Shown: piece by piece, positions 35,816 to 47,510 of the stretch | Position numbering within the stretch: position 1 is the first letter of the stretch | How the letters are laid out: each line of letters opens with the position of its first letter | Source: Mucor racemosus | Taxonomy: Eukaryota > Mucoromycota > Mucoromycetes > Mucorales > Mucoraceae | Assembly: GCA_027405735.1 (NCBI GenBank) | Contig: JAPEHQ010000028.1 | Coordinates: forward strand, 30,604-94,603 | Reading direction: 5' to 3' | Length of the DNA: 64,000 bases | Made by a program: the position numbers and the translations under genes | Notes under the pieces: generated by a model | Told to the model about the DNA's origin: nothing | The model's database searches: none | The model's input: only the letters and a program-made list of their open reading frames with translations

Positions 35816-37573
35816 GTGGTTGCAATCGAGAAGTGTGAGCATAAGCAAGAGAGCGAGCCCTAGCGCTAGGGTTCGCTTGAGTTTTGCTTTTTTTTTAGGA
35901 AATTATATACTTGCTGTGGTTTGCTTGATTAATTTTTTTGTTAGCAATATCTTGCTTTGCGCTTGGGGAAAACAATGTGTATATATGCATCCTTTGGATG
36001 TGTTGTTAATTAAAAGTATAATATTCTGGCAAGATTATTTCGTAAACTGTCTGAAGTTAATCAAACGTGAAATTCTATATTATACTTAACTTGGCCGTAT
36101 TCTACTAAACTTGCTCTGCTGGTCAACCTATTATATTATCATATTGTATCAAATAGTTCCTCAAGATTATGAAATCATTCATTCATACACTTTGTATTGT
36201 AGACCCTATATCCGCGCTTCTAAAACATATAAATAATAAATACTATAAATCCTGATGTCTTTCGAGACAGATCATTATCTTTTTTACCTACTATATACTT
36301 AATAGATATTCTGTATCTAGTTTTAACTTTATTTTCTAATTATTCATCGTGTATATTAAACAGATATATAATTAGTCACAGATTGATATCAAAAGTACTC
36401 CAAATTTTAGCCCCATGAGCTTTCGTCAGTTGAATAAGAACACTAGTTAGTATTTTTTTTCTGCACATTTTTGTAATGAGTCAAACATTTCAGTTTCATT
36501 CATGCAAAACCTTGCCTCATTCCTTATATAAATACTACAAGGAAATCATTACATGATCCCTTGTAGATTTATCTGTCTTGTTACGCTTCCTTTACTTATA
36601 TTTATTCACTAATAAATATCTAATTTACAAATAAGAACACCAACCTTCATCAATCCAGTGATCACAAATTTATAACAGCAAGAATAATATCTATAAGCAT
36701 ATTATCCACCTTTGTTGTTAGTCCAAAATTATAGATCATTACAATTTTATTGAAACCAGTGTAAATTTTGTCCTCCATAATTAATATAAACGCATACTGT
36801 ATAAGTTTAACTTCATATATATAGTATATAGTATTAAATTTAATCAATACATGGTGCTCCAAGTTTCAGCTTCCATGGGGCATTCGGTAAGTTTGAACAA
36901 CAAGTAGATTTTCTGCTATTTGCACCTACTACTGTGGAATACTGTATGTACACATTCATCCAGTATATTAATTTCCATTTCATCTGATTTTCAATTATTA
37001 AAGCACAATTGGCATGAATAAACATTACACTACGAAATGATATATGCTGATTCATACTAATATAAACTTTCTACCGAGCTTCAATCATAGCAGCTTATAG
37101 TTAAAGACCAATCAACATAATGTGGATCTAATCACACCATTATGATCAAGGACCCATGAACCCTATGAATACACCGATTGGTTATTATCAAGGCTTATAT
37201 CTGACAAGGGGTATTATTGGCTATGTATGGACCTAGAAATGTTTACCTAATCTCTCTGATGAAAACTATATAAAGTAATAAAGAGGACATTTATTTACTA
37301 CAAAAGCCCTCAAGTAGAATTTAATTTGATAATAAAACCCTAATGTTATCTAGTCAAATTCCTATTGTTTTTTTATACTTTTTTTTCTGTGAATTTCTCT
37401 ACCTATGCTACACCTACAAAAGCCAGTAAACACATTATTAGTTTCCAACGAATATTGATCTAAATAAACTTTCGTTACAATGGTAAGTACGCCTAGGAGT
37501 TTTCCAAAGAATTGTAGACTTTCAGTTTTCCCTGTTATGTCAGAATCTATATATGGCATTACCGATATCTATT
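35816..37573 (+). repeat. dispersed repeat R2, copy 2 (interrupted)
   Basis: Collinear with 3401-4873 but interrupted by a solo LTR. Its GC-rich palindrome (35853-35878) has a perfectly self-complementary centre, unlike copy 1. The hairpin near 35985-36002 keeps the CATCC/GGATG stem and has G-T wobble pairs at its base. Confidence 0.76.
36472..36743 (+). mobile_element. solo LTR, family A, copy 2
   Basis: 272 bp, with ends TGTAATGA and TCATTACA, flanked by perfect ATTTT direct repeats (36467-36471 and 36744-36748). The paralogous R2 copy keeps one ATTTT and no insertion (4044-4048), which dates the insertion after the R2 duplication. It contains a TATATAAATA promoter-like motif and AATAAATATC. 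Confidence 0.9.
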
Positions 37574-38780
37574 TAGTTTCTAAAAAATATTTGTTTCTGT
37601 TTAATAATTAATGACCAACAGCCAAGGAGAGGAAAACGAGACCTTGACTTGTATACCATTACCAACTCTCAAAGGTACACCATAATCATTACGTATTAGC
37701 ATGTTATCAATAATTGATTTTACTAATAAATCAATTTTTATAGGTCAAAAGTAAGTTTGTTCTGGTAAAGAAGCATTGAATAAATTGGCTTGGGACAAAG
37801 AGGGTAAAAAGATGGCCATAGGTTCTTGCATCGGGGGCCATGTTTATGTTTATAATATTGGAGGAGGTAAAACTAAAACTGAATGTAAATCATCTCTAGC
37901 GCAATAGTTATAAATTAAGACTATATTACCATCAAATAAATTACCACACAATATTAACATGTATAAAAATTTACAGTAATAAGCTTGAATCAAGTGGGTA
38001 CAGCATCGTAAATTCTTGAAAAAGTTCTCAAGTATTATAAAATCTCTTATTTTTAAGACTCGCAAAGCTTATAAGCGGAATATTAATTTAGAAAATTATT
38101 CTTGTCCAGATCATCAATAATTTTGACATTTTTTAATTTTTTTTTTCTAATTTTGCAAATCTAGAGTTAATTATACCACCAATTATAAAAACAAAAAACA
38201 TACACATATGAAGAATTTAGCGCTCTACTTGCTCAATAAAAAATAACAAACATTTTTATTGTAAAATATTACATGAAAATCCTTTAACTAAAAAACCGTT
38301 TTTGGGACAAAACTACAAATTTTCATTACTTAACATTTAATATTAAGCTTTTATAAAATGCGTATTAACTATAGCTACAATTTTGTCTCACAATGTAGTA
38401 TATTTAAATGTTGATTTTGGTATCAAAATTTGATTTTTCTGTTTTTTGATCAATATCATGAGTGTTGGTAAGGATAAAATGAGTCCCGAAAATGTCCGCT
38501 ACAAAAACTGAATTTTCAGACCGTACGTGGTTAAATATATAAAAAGTTTAAAAAAGAAACGCTTTTTTATTTAAGACTTAGATATATACCATAGAATAAG
38601 AGACTTAGCCGTTCAATCTTGCTATGCTCAATTACGGCGTCGCCCTAAGGGCTCGCTTTTGTAATTGTTTAATGAATCTGTGATATGACAGGCGGTTTTT
38701 GTTGTAGAAAAATGTATGTTTCTATGATAACAGTTACTGCTTATTTGTTTAGTTTATGGTTTATGTGCTATAATGCTACT
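37574..38780 (+). repeat. dispersed repeat R3, copy D
   Basis: Collinear with 5431-6800. It ends about 170 bp before the stop codon of SDH1, so the repeat block abuts an active housekeeping gene. Confidence 0.76.
37761..37866 (+). pseudogene. dynein intermediate chain WD40 fragment, copy D
   Basis: Retains LNKLAWDKEGKK and a HVYVYNIG ending, with local base changes between them that damage the serine-rich turn. It has the same truncated form as the 5.6-kb copy, so the two derive from one block duplication. Confidence 0.55.
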
Positions 38781-38949
38781 TTTATGTAAAGTTTTGGTTA
38801 GTCTATTATGATTGAACGTCTACTCCTCTTTATTGAGGAGAGTTTTTGAGACTAATTCGACATTTGAATTACATGAATTCAATCAGTAATAATAACAAGA
38901 CGCAAATTTAAAAATGTAGGTTTATTGCTTTGAAATATTTGCTTCTGGG

Positions 38950-41099
38950 TTAGTATACACGAGCAAATGGAGGAACAGGTTTACATTCATTTTCATCCAA
39001 AGTTGTATCAGTAACATGACGATACTTTATGGTAACATCACCATTTTCTTGATCTTGCCATGTCAAGGTATGTTTCATCCAATTGACATCATCACGATTT
39101 TTAAAATCATCACGAGCATGAGCGCCACGAGATTCTGTACGTACAGCAGCAGCATGCATTGTTTGACTAGCACAAGTCAACAAATTCTGCAACTCCAAAG
39201 TTTCTACCAAATCTGTATTCCAGATCATACCACGATCAGTGATACCAACATCCTTGAAAGAGTCCCATACCTTATCAATCTTACCACGACCTTCATCCAA
39301 GGTCTCTTGAGTACGGAAAACAGCAGCATCTGCTTGCATTACTTTTTGCATATTCAAACGAATTTCAGAGGTATGTTTAGGCCCAGTGGAATTTCTCAAA
39401 CGATCCAAATTAGCAATAGTTTCAGAACCTGCGTCAGTAGATAATGGTGTAAGTGGAGTTCCAGGCTCCAAGGTATCAGAAATATGGTGAGCAACAGCAC
39501 GACCAAAGACAACGATATCTAATAATGAATTAGCTCCAAGGCGGTTAGCGCCATGAACAGATACACAAGCAGCTTCACCAGCGGCATAAAGGCCAGGAAC
39601 AACCTTGTCATTACCATTTTCATCTTGGGTAATAACTTCACCAGTGAAACGAGTAGGAATACCACCCATATTATAATGAACAGTAGGAAGGACCGGAATA
39701 GGTTCTCTTTGCACGTCAACGCCGGCAAAGATAGCAGCAGTTTCTGAAATGCCAGGTAAACGTTCATTGAGAACAGCAGGAGGAAGATGATGTAATTGAA
39801 GATAAATGTGGTCTTTTTCAGGCCCTACACCGCGGCCAGCCTTGATTTCTAAAGTCATAGCTCGAGAAACAACATCACGAGAAGCTAAATCTTTTGCGGT
39901 AGGAGCATAACGCTCCATGAAACGTTCACCAGCAGAATTGACGAGATATCCACCTTCTCCACGAGAGCCTTCAGTGATGAGACATCCAGAACCATAAATA
40001 CCAGTAGGATGGAATTGAACAAATTCTGGATCTTGGAGAGGTAAACCAGCACGGGCAACCATAGCATTTCCATCACCAGTACAAGTGTGAGCAGAAGTAC
40101 AAGAAAAGTAAGCACGGCCATAGCCACCTGTAGCAAGTACTGTTTTATGGGATCTGAAACGGTGCAGAGTACCATCTTCCATATTCAAAGCAATAATGCC
40201 TTTACATTCACCATCTTCCATGATCAAATCAAGGGCAAAATATTCAATAAAGTAATTGGTGTCATGACGAAGCGATTGGCCATATAAGGTATGAAGAATA
40301 GCATGACCAGTGCGATCTGCTACAGCAGCACAACGATATGCTTGTCCACCCTTACCAAATTTCAAACTTTGGCCACCAAAAGCACGCTGATAAATTTTAC
40401 CTTCGGGGGTTCTAGAAAAAGGTACACCATAATGTTCAAGTTCAATGACAGTATGAGGAGCCTCGCGACACATGTAATGAATGGCATCTTGGTCACCTAA
40501 CCAATCTGAACCTTTAACAGTATCATACATGTGCCATCTCCAATCATCTTCTGTCATATTTCCAAGAGCTGCATTGATACCACCTTGAGCAGCTACAGTA
40601 TGAGAACGAGTAGGGAACAATTTGGTGATACATGCTGTATTGAAACCTGCCTCAGCCAAACCAAATGCAGCACGAAGACCTGCACCGCCTGCACCAACAA
40701 CAACAGCATCATATTCATGATCGAAGATTGGGTAATTGCTTGGAATATCTAATCCCTAAATTACAAAAAGAACCCCTGAGTTTTAAATACTGGTAGTACA
40801 TTTCCTGCTTCCATATATCACTCTCACTCTACCTTGGCTTCCTTTGCACGAAGAGGGTTATTAGACATCACTTGTGGAGAAGGTTTAGAGTAGTGTAAAC
40901 CTCTAGTTAACATGGTACCTAATTGAAGTTTATATAAGTTGATGCTGCATAGAAATTGAAATTGCTGGTTACATACGACCTGAACGCGCCTGTAAAAAAT
41001 AAGAAAGCATAAAATGTTAAGTAACACATTGATCATTGGAGGGTTTATTATTAACATTACCAGCGATTGAGCAGTTGAATTGCTTAAAAATTTCAACAT
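38950..41099 (-). CDS. SDH1: succinate dehydrogenase flavoprotein subunit, mitochondrial
   Basis: Catalytic subunit of respiratory complex II, oxidising succinate to fumarate with covalent FAD. Four exons (41061-41099, 40977-40989, 40833-40918, 38950-40755) give 647 residues, the normal length. A basic presequence ([18 protein letters not shown]...) precedes the FAD-binding [31 protein letters not shown] holds the His that carries [23 protein letters not shown] and the late [19 protein letters not shown] are family blocks. Exon 2 is only 13 nt, flanked by a TTTTTACAG acceptor and a GTATGT donor. An alternative 10-nt version would keep frame but use a poor donor. The gene is divergent from the small Zn-finger-like gene across a 217-bp spacer. 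Confidence 0.96.
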
Positions 41100-41316
41100 A
41101 TTTGAATTTAATGCAACAGTTTCTAGAGAGAGGGGGTTTATGTTGATATTTGATTAATGTATTCAAGTAAAAAGAACAGCAGACTTTTACTAAGATATTC
41201 TGCTTGAAACAGTACACATTTTTCTCCATCGGTCTATCAATAACGATAAGAAAAAAGCCATCCTAATCAAACCTTAATTAGCCCTTTCTCTTCCTCTTTT
41301 GCACAACATAAAAAAT
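41100..41316. promoter_or_regulatory. shared divergent promoter region of SDH1 and the small Zn-finger-like gene
   Basis: A 217-bp spacer between two divergent start codons. No TATA box or factor site is certain; co-regulation is inferred only from the arrangement. Confidence 0.35.
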
Positions 41317-41782
41317 ATGTATTCAAAACTTGTTGATGATACTACAAGAAAAAATATCATCGAAGAAGTAAAAACGTTTTGCTTGATTTTTATGAAAGAT
41401 TTCAATTAATTTTTTTTTATATCAATCAAAAGGTGAAGGTCTTTAGTCCTTCAGAGAATGGCGAATTATGGGAATGCCCATTCTGTGACCCATCAAATAC
41501 TGTATATAAACTTACAGTGCCGCCTGCTACAGAAACAGAGCGATTATATTATATAAAAAAACTTATTAGAGAACATGTAGAATTGCATCAAAAAGATTTA
41601 TTGGGAAAAATGAATGAAAAAGATTATGACAAGGTAAGTGGTTTGACCTTATTCAATACGCACCACTAAGAACTTGTATCCTCCTTTAGTCAAGGGCAGA
41701 AAGTATCAAAAGAGTTAGATTATGGATTACAGGAACAATTGCAGATCGTAAATTATACGAAGAAAACCCGCTTCAGGAATAA
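41317..41782 (+). CDS. small CxxC...HxxxH protein of unknown function
   Basis: Three exons (41317-41367, 41433-41633, 41690-41782) give 114 residues. Landmarks are WECPFCDPSN (CxxC), then about 40 residues later REHVELHQK (HxxxH), which could bind one zinc ion in C2H2 fashion with an unusually long spacing. The C-terminus reads VRLWITGTIADRKLYEENP. No signal peptide or membrane segment is seen. I do not recognise an orthologue. Clean splice sites and phases and the head-to-head position with SDH1 support a real gene. It converges with IMP1, leaving only about 126 bp between the stop codons. Confidence 0.7.
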
Positions 41783-41908
41783 AAATATTTACAAATATAT
41801 AAAGCATCACACTTTTTACGTTTTTGTTATACGGGTACGAAATTATTCTTTAATAATTCAACATCTGGCCACACCTATTATTGTAATCAATTAGTCAGGG
41901 CCATTATG

Positions 41909-42473
41909 TCATAATTTACATCTGTATACCTTTGCAAATACTCTTCCTTTAATCAACCCCATAGCAACGGGTCCATATGTTCTTGAATCAGTTGAATTGC
42001 TCAAATTATCTCCACCGACCCAAACATGTCCTTGAGGAATGTTAATATATTTTCTATCTTCAATTGTTGGATCTTCGCATATATTATCTCCAGGCTATTC
42101 AATTGTGTTGGCATACCATGCTCTTACGAAATTATGGAACACTTACCAAACCTATCACTCGTTTTAATACAGATCTACCGGGCTTTGCTGGTGACATGCA
42201 GATAACAACATCACCTATTTCTAAATCTCTAAAGTGATGTGTAATATGCTCTACTGCAACAATGCCCGACATGTTAAAACTAGGCAACATGGAAGGACCA
42301 ACGCACTATAAACGAAAATGAATCAATATAAAAAAAAAACTGAAATACAGACAAATATTTACCCAAGTAACTTCTGCTACATAGGAATTAAAACAATGAG
42401 CAAAACATCCAAATTGAAATGTTATCTTGGCAAATTTTAATACTGATGGTCCATGGCGTCTAAAAAAGCTCAT
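41909..42473 (-). CDS. IMP1: mitochondrial inner membrane protease subunit 1 (signal peptidase I family)
   Basis: Cleaves sorting signals of proteins directed to the mitochondrial intermembrane space. Three exons (42363-42473, 42147-42305, 41909-42094) give 151 residues. A hydrophobic N-terminal segment anchors it. GPSMLPSFN holds the catalytic Ser, and LKRVIGLPGDN holds the catalytic Lys just before an intron junction. GHVWVGGDNLSNSTDSRTYG is the S26 signature, and its Asn-Ser-x-Asp-Ser-Arg form is closer to Imp1/IMMP1L than Imp2. A 22-base poly-T run in the sense strand (A run 42515-42536) lies about 40 bp upstream of the start. Confidence 0.9.
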
Positions 42474-43322
42474 TTCCAGTCAAAAGGTAGGGGTATATAC
42501 AAAAATATAAAGGGAAAAAAAAAAAAAAAAAAAAAAGAGAATATGTACGACAGTTTTAAGGGTTATGATGGCCCTTAATTAGATCTCAGTTAAAGAAGAC
42601 CTTGTTTTGACATGCTAAATCTGCGGCTGTTGCTTCGTGCAAAAATGTCAAAAACTTAAAAATCAAATCGCTAAATGCATACAAAACTAATCAAAGAGAT
42701 AAATTACACATATCTATTACTAAAAATACCCAAATTAAGCCAATATCAGCATTTCAAATGCTCTTTTTGATAGTTTGTGGCCATTTCTGGCGCTCAAAAG
42801 CACATCTAACGAATGCTACCGTTCAGTAGACTTGATCGGATGCATTTTGATGCACCTTACTATATGAGGACGTCTTTGTATATGTATTTACGATTTACTT
42901 TGGTCTGATGCGTATTAAAATACACCACGAACAGAACACATCTTTTAATAATTTATTAAAATCACATTAGTTTATATAAATAAACACCACATATACAAAT
43001 GCCCAACGTAATTATAATATAAATGCCAATCCAAAAATAAACATGCATGTACTTTCTTACTCTTCATAATATGAGTGATATATAATATATAGCCCAGAAG
43101 CTATTTGTTTATTTATCATGGATTTGAATAGAAAAAATACAATATTATTGACTGAAAGCTCTTAAAATCATCAATTTGGTTAAATACTATGGTCCATTTT
43201 ATCAAAGAAAGTGCGTAATATTTACATTATCTACAAGAATTTATTTATTTCCGTGTAATATACAGAATTAATATGACATTTTGAAGGGTAAAAAGAATAC
43301 ATAAACAATGGAGGATATTTAA
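42474..43322. other. intergenic, no gene seen
   Basis: Upstream of IMP1 and downstream of the SLC35F-type gene on the same strand. AT-rich, with the A run noted for IMP1; no repeat from the other families was recognised. Confidence 0.5.
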
Positions 43323-44879
43323 TTAAGGATGAGCATTCAGTGCTGATGCATTACTTGCACGTCTAGTATTTTGATTTGGATCTGAAATGCTCAAAGCTCT
43401 TGCCATTCTTCTTTGATTTATCTCTGTATTAAACTCGTCATATTCATCATCTTCTTCATCTTGATCTATTTGTGATGTTGATTTTTCATCAACATCGTGT
43501 AATGTTGCCATATTCACTACAAAAAATCCTGCAACAACTAAAGTTGCACCAATTGCATATTGAAGTCCAGGCATAAAATGCTTAAACACTACATCACCTA
43601 CTAATGCCAGAGGAATCTATTTGCACAAGAAGAAAATATCAGTAAAGATGACTATATAATTATGATTGATATCTTACTGTTAAGGATATTCCCAATGTAA
43701 CAACCAAAGGTGATGTCATTAGCATGGCTAATAGCCATAAATAATCTGACAAAAATGTACCAACGAAAGCATTTAGCAAAACCATGATCCACAATGAGGG
43801 ACTAAAAGGTAACTCAAATTTTTCCAAGCCCAAAAAATGAAGTAGTGGAAATGCTGGCCACATAAATAGAACATTAAAAGCACCCACGAATCCAAAAAAC
43901 AATGGCATATCGATACGAGATTCGTCTCCAATCTTTAATTTAAGTAAAGTTGTATAACATCCATAAAACACAGCTCCACATAATGCTAGCAAATCGCCAA
44001 TGAGTGGTGTTGGAATAGAATATCCATTTGCATCATGTCTAGTATGTTGATCCGAATATGATACAAAGACGACACCAGCAAAACTAATCATATATATTAG
44101 TCATACATTCCTTTTTCGTCAGAATTTATCTAGCCGCCCATACCTTAGACATACTGAAATCACTTTAACAACACTCAATTTCTCTACTTTGAAAATAGCT
44201 CCAATGCCCAATGTAAAAAGCCCTGACATGGATGATAAAATAGTACTACTAGCAACACTGGTGTAAGCTAAACTGGCGTTGGTTGTGTAATTTGCAAAAA
44301 ACCATAAAAAGCAAAATGCGAGACTTAATTTCACTGTTTCCATGGTGGTTAACTTTTCGGTATTTGTTGCTGTACTTGTTGTGTTGGTTAATTCATCTAC
44401 TTCTTCCTCTCCATCGTCGATCTATCATAATAAATTATCAATATCAATTCGCTATATACAAAATCAATGCATGTATTACATCATGATCATCAAGTAACCT
44501 AGCTTCAGTTTCTAAATGAACACTAATAAAAGCACATTAGATATCGAGTGGTATCAAATGATTCAAATAAAGTGATTTTTACTCTTCCGGTGAAAAGTCT
44601 TTAGGCCTCTTTCTCCTTGAAGTAAATAGCAGTGGTAATAGGTATAATGAAAATGTTGCTGTATTTACATATGTTACAAGGAAGGGTTTATTGTATTTTA
44701 GGTCAGCAAAGATGCTCTATGCAATGAAAAAGTTTTTTGAACAAACGTTTAATCAAAAAAGTAATTTCAACACTTACATTCATCACAAAAGAGGAAGCAA
44801 CCCATATAAAAACCACCGCTAATAAAGCCAATACGCCAGCCAAATACCTTCTTCTCGGCTGATTTGGTATTTCTGGCAT
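43323..44879 (-). CDS. SLC35F5-like drug/metabolite-superfamily transporter
   Basis: A multi-pass membrane carrier of the EamA/DMT superfamily, related to yeast Thi74/YML018C and animal SLC35F5; the substrate is unproven. Six exons (44778-44879, 44583-44716, 44480-44522, 44144-44421, 43678-44083, 43323-43616) give 418 residues with about ten hydrophobic segments. Blocks include FLWFFANYTTNASLAYTSVA, SVCLSFAGVVFVS, and LNAFVGTFLSDYLWLLAMLM followed by TSPLVVTLGISLT. The loop after helix two is acidic (HLETEARLLDDHD...DDGEEEVDEL). The donor of exon 4 was set at AAG|GTATGG because the earlier GTATGT breaks the frame. The C-terminal tail is acidic and polar. Confidence 0.87.
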
Positions 44880-45544
44880 ATTGTTGTTATTTTGTAATGA
44901 GTAAAGGGTATCCCAAATTGGATTTCCATTATTCCATATGAATAAGGAACTGAATTATCGCGAAGCGCTGGGTGACTGCTTGGATAGTGTACATTTGCAT
45001 AGCATGTTAAACATAATGTCCATTTGGGCAAATAGGATTGTCGATTTCAAAAAAAAAAACACATTGACAGCTCTTGTCAAAAGTAAATAGCAATCTTTAT
45101 AGCATATTGTCAGTTGCATTATAAAGCTTATTTGGGCAAGATTACTTAGATATGAGTTTTATGGTTACAATTGTTTATTTGCCGCTTGGAATGATTGCAA
45201 AATCCATACAGATCACTAATGAGTACATTGGAAGACTTCCAAATGATGCCATTTCCAATACCAGCAACAGTATATAACAGCAAAAAATCCAAGCTTACCG
45301 TTGTATTGCAAGCATTATCAGTATTACCTGCCACACCTTTCCAAATGCATATTCGTTGCGACGAACAGAGAGTTCATCAATGTAGCTAACAAGTTCTTTA
45401 AACATGTCCGATTCATTTAAGGATATATGGTTGTGAAGATTTGTTGCGTGATTTTCATAAGCTATCTCGGCGCGGCACCTTCAGAACAGGACGTTTTATG
45501 ATCTATTTTCCAACATATATCAACAACACTATTCAATCTTGCTC
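44880..45544. other. intergenic, possible gene remnant
   Basis: Contains a 64-codon plus-strand frame (45195-45389) and the start of another (45441 on) with fairly ordinary amino-acid composition, but no start, splice context or recognisable motif. The second frame continues into the inverted R1 copy and is therefore likely part of that element. Confidence 0.35.
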
Positions 45545-46690
45545 AATCTTGAACAGTCATAACCGGTTTATCAGGAAAAACACATTACAGCTTAAAGCCT
45601 ATAATAGCTGGGTTTCAAATCGATTTCATGACAAAATGATCGAAAAATGGTTAAAAAAGCAAAATCCTTTGATAGTTCATAAACTGCAAAGTAAGTAGAA
45701 ATAGCGTATTAAATAAAACTTGTAGGGTTTTGAATTTTGCGAGCATCTAAACAAAATTCAAACAACTGTTTCACAGTAAATTTTGCATAAAATGCAACTG
45801 AAATTTTGAAGTTTTTTTAAAGATAAACATCACTTTTTATATAAAAAACTTATATATAAGTAATGGTAATAATGCACAAGAAAAGTATCTATCGATTGAG
45901 CCATTGCTGAAACCTCTAACTGAATTCTTCGTAGAGAAAACAAGGTTTTTGTCAATTTTTTTTTCAAATTCAGAATTTGGGATGAGGGTATACAAGGGAA
46001 AAATTGAGGCTAGAAGCGAAAATATCGTTTTGCACACATTTTGAGGATATCTCCACGAAAAATTAATATTTTAAAAAGAGTTAAATTGGGTCTAGTAGAT
46101 CTTAACGAGGTCAATGACATGAATGTAAACAAAATGCTGCTCAATTTAACGAATATTTTGAAATCTACTGAAAAAATGTCAAAAAAATGGAATAAAAAAA
46201 AAAAAGGTGCTCAGAATTTTTTCATATTAAAATATGCTATAGAGCGCTTTAAAACAAGTAAGTTTTATTATTAAAAAGTGTTAGTATAGCTTAATTTTTT
46301 CTAGAGATATGAAGCCTCAAAGTTTTCAATCCATTAGCAGTGAAATACGCGTAAAAAATCTGAAACATTAGCACTGAAAAATTAATACCACCTGCAGAAA
46401 GTAGGGTATTTCCGGATACTTGTTTTTGGATTAAAGGTGAACATCTCAGGTACATTGGCAGACAATGTTTTCTTGATGTTACTTAGTTAAAAAAAGAGTA
46501 GAGCAGGATTGAAAAGTAAGACTCGGTTTTCAAGGAAAAAGCAGTAAATTTTACATGTTTTTAAATCTTTTATGAGATATAAAATAAGTTTAAGAATAGG
46601 TGACATAATGCGACCAATTCATATCTGTTTAGTGGTGTCTAAGGTACTAAGTTATAACCTAAAAAAACGTTTAGTAGGGGATATATAAGT
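45545..46690 (-). repeat. dispersed repeat R1, copy 4 (inverted)
   Basis: Reverse-complement relative of the other R1 copies and the one whose plus-strand frames are least broken: an RISPRKINILKRVKLGLVDL frame (46041-46274) and an upstream KWLKKQNPLIVHKLQSK frame that stops at a GTAAGT donor-like site. Its left part matches the extension seen at 22.85-23.1 kb. Confidence 0.73.
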
Positions 46691-47510
46691 TGCAAACTAA
46701 ATTATTGTCCTCAAACATACGTCAATAGCGCGGAAAACCTGTATATATTTCACTTCTTTTAAAAGTTGCGGATTTTGGATACACTGAATTCTTCGAGATA
46801 GTGAACGCAATGATTTTGAATTAAACTTACTTTTTGGCATCTTCAAGTGATCCGATCTGAGTCTCTGATCTCTAATAGTATCATAATTACTGCAATATAA
46901 TAATGTATTTATCGAATAACAAAAAACAAGTATTTAAGCTTGGCAATGAATCATAAAGACAATGACAATATGAAACAAGCACATAATTTGTCAAGTTAAT
47001 GCAATAAAAACACCAAGAGAGAACTTGATGGCAATAAAAACCCTTAGAGAATAGTACAGATATATTTTGACCATACCTAAATGCTAAAAGGGTCATTGTT
47101 GCTATTGATTTTTATCCCTAAATGTGAATGCATGGACTGAAAAACTACATTTCATTTTGGAAAATTTCATCGTATAATCAAATTTAAAGAATGTTTGAAA
47201 CCTTGTCTGACAAGACAAAAAGCACTTTTTTGAGTTTTGATATAATTATTCAATATGCATATTCTATCCTTACATTTTTTGTTGTTATAAATTACTGCTT
47301 TTTTCCCATCAACACATATCATTCACTTTCCTAGTGCTACTACTACAAATCAATTTACACTCAGTTTTACTTTCATTTTACACATGCCGGCTTTTCATTT
47401 GACTATAATCTTTGAAATGAAATACAAATAATTAAACGCCATCATTGAGTTTTTTGTTCTTTTGCTGCTAGAGTCTTGTATCTTTTTCACACCTATATAA
47501 TATATACAAT
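46691..47510. other. intergenic, upstream of WBP1
   Basis: AT-rich DNA between the inverted R1 copy and WBP1. No gene seen. A T/C-biased stretch lies in the last 200 bp before the start. Confidence 0.45.
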
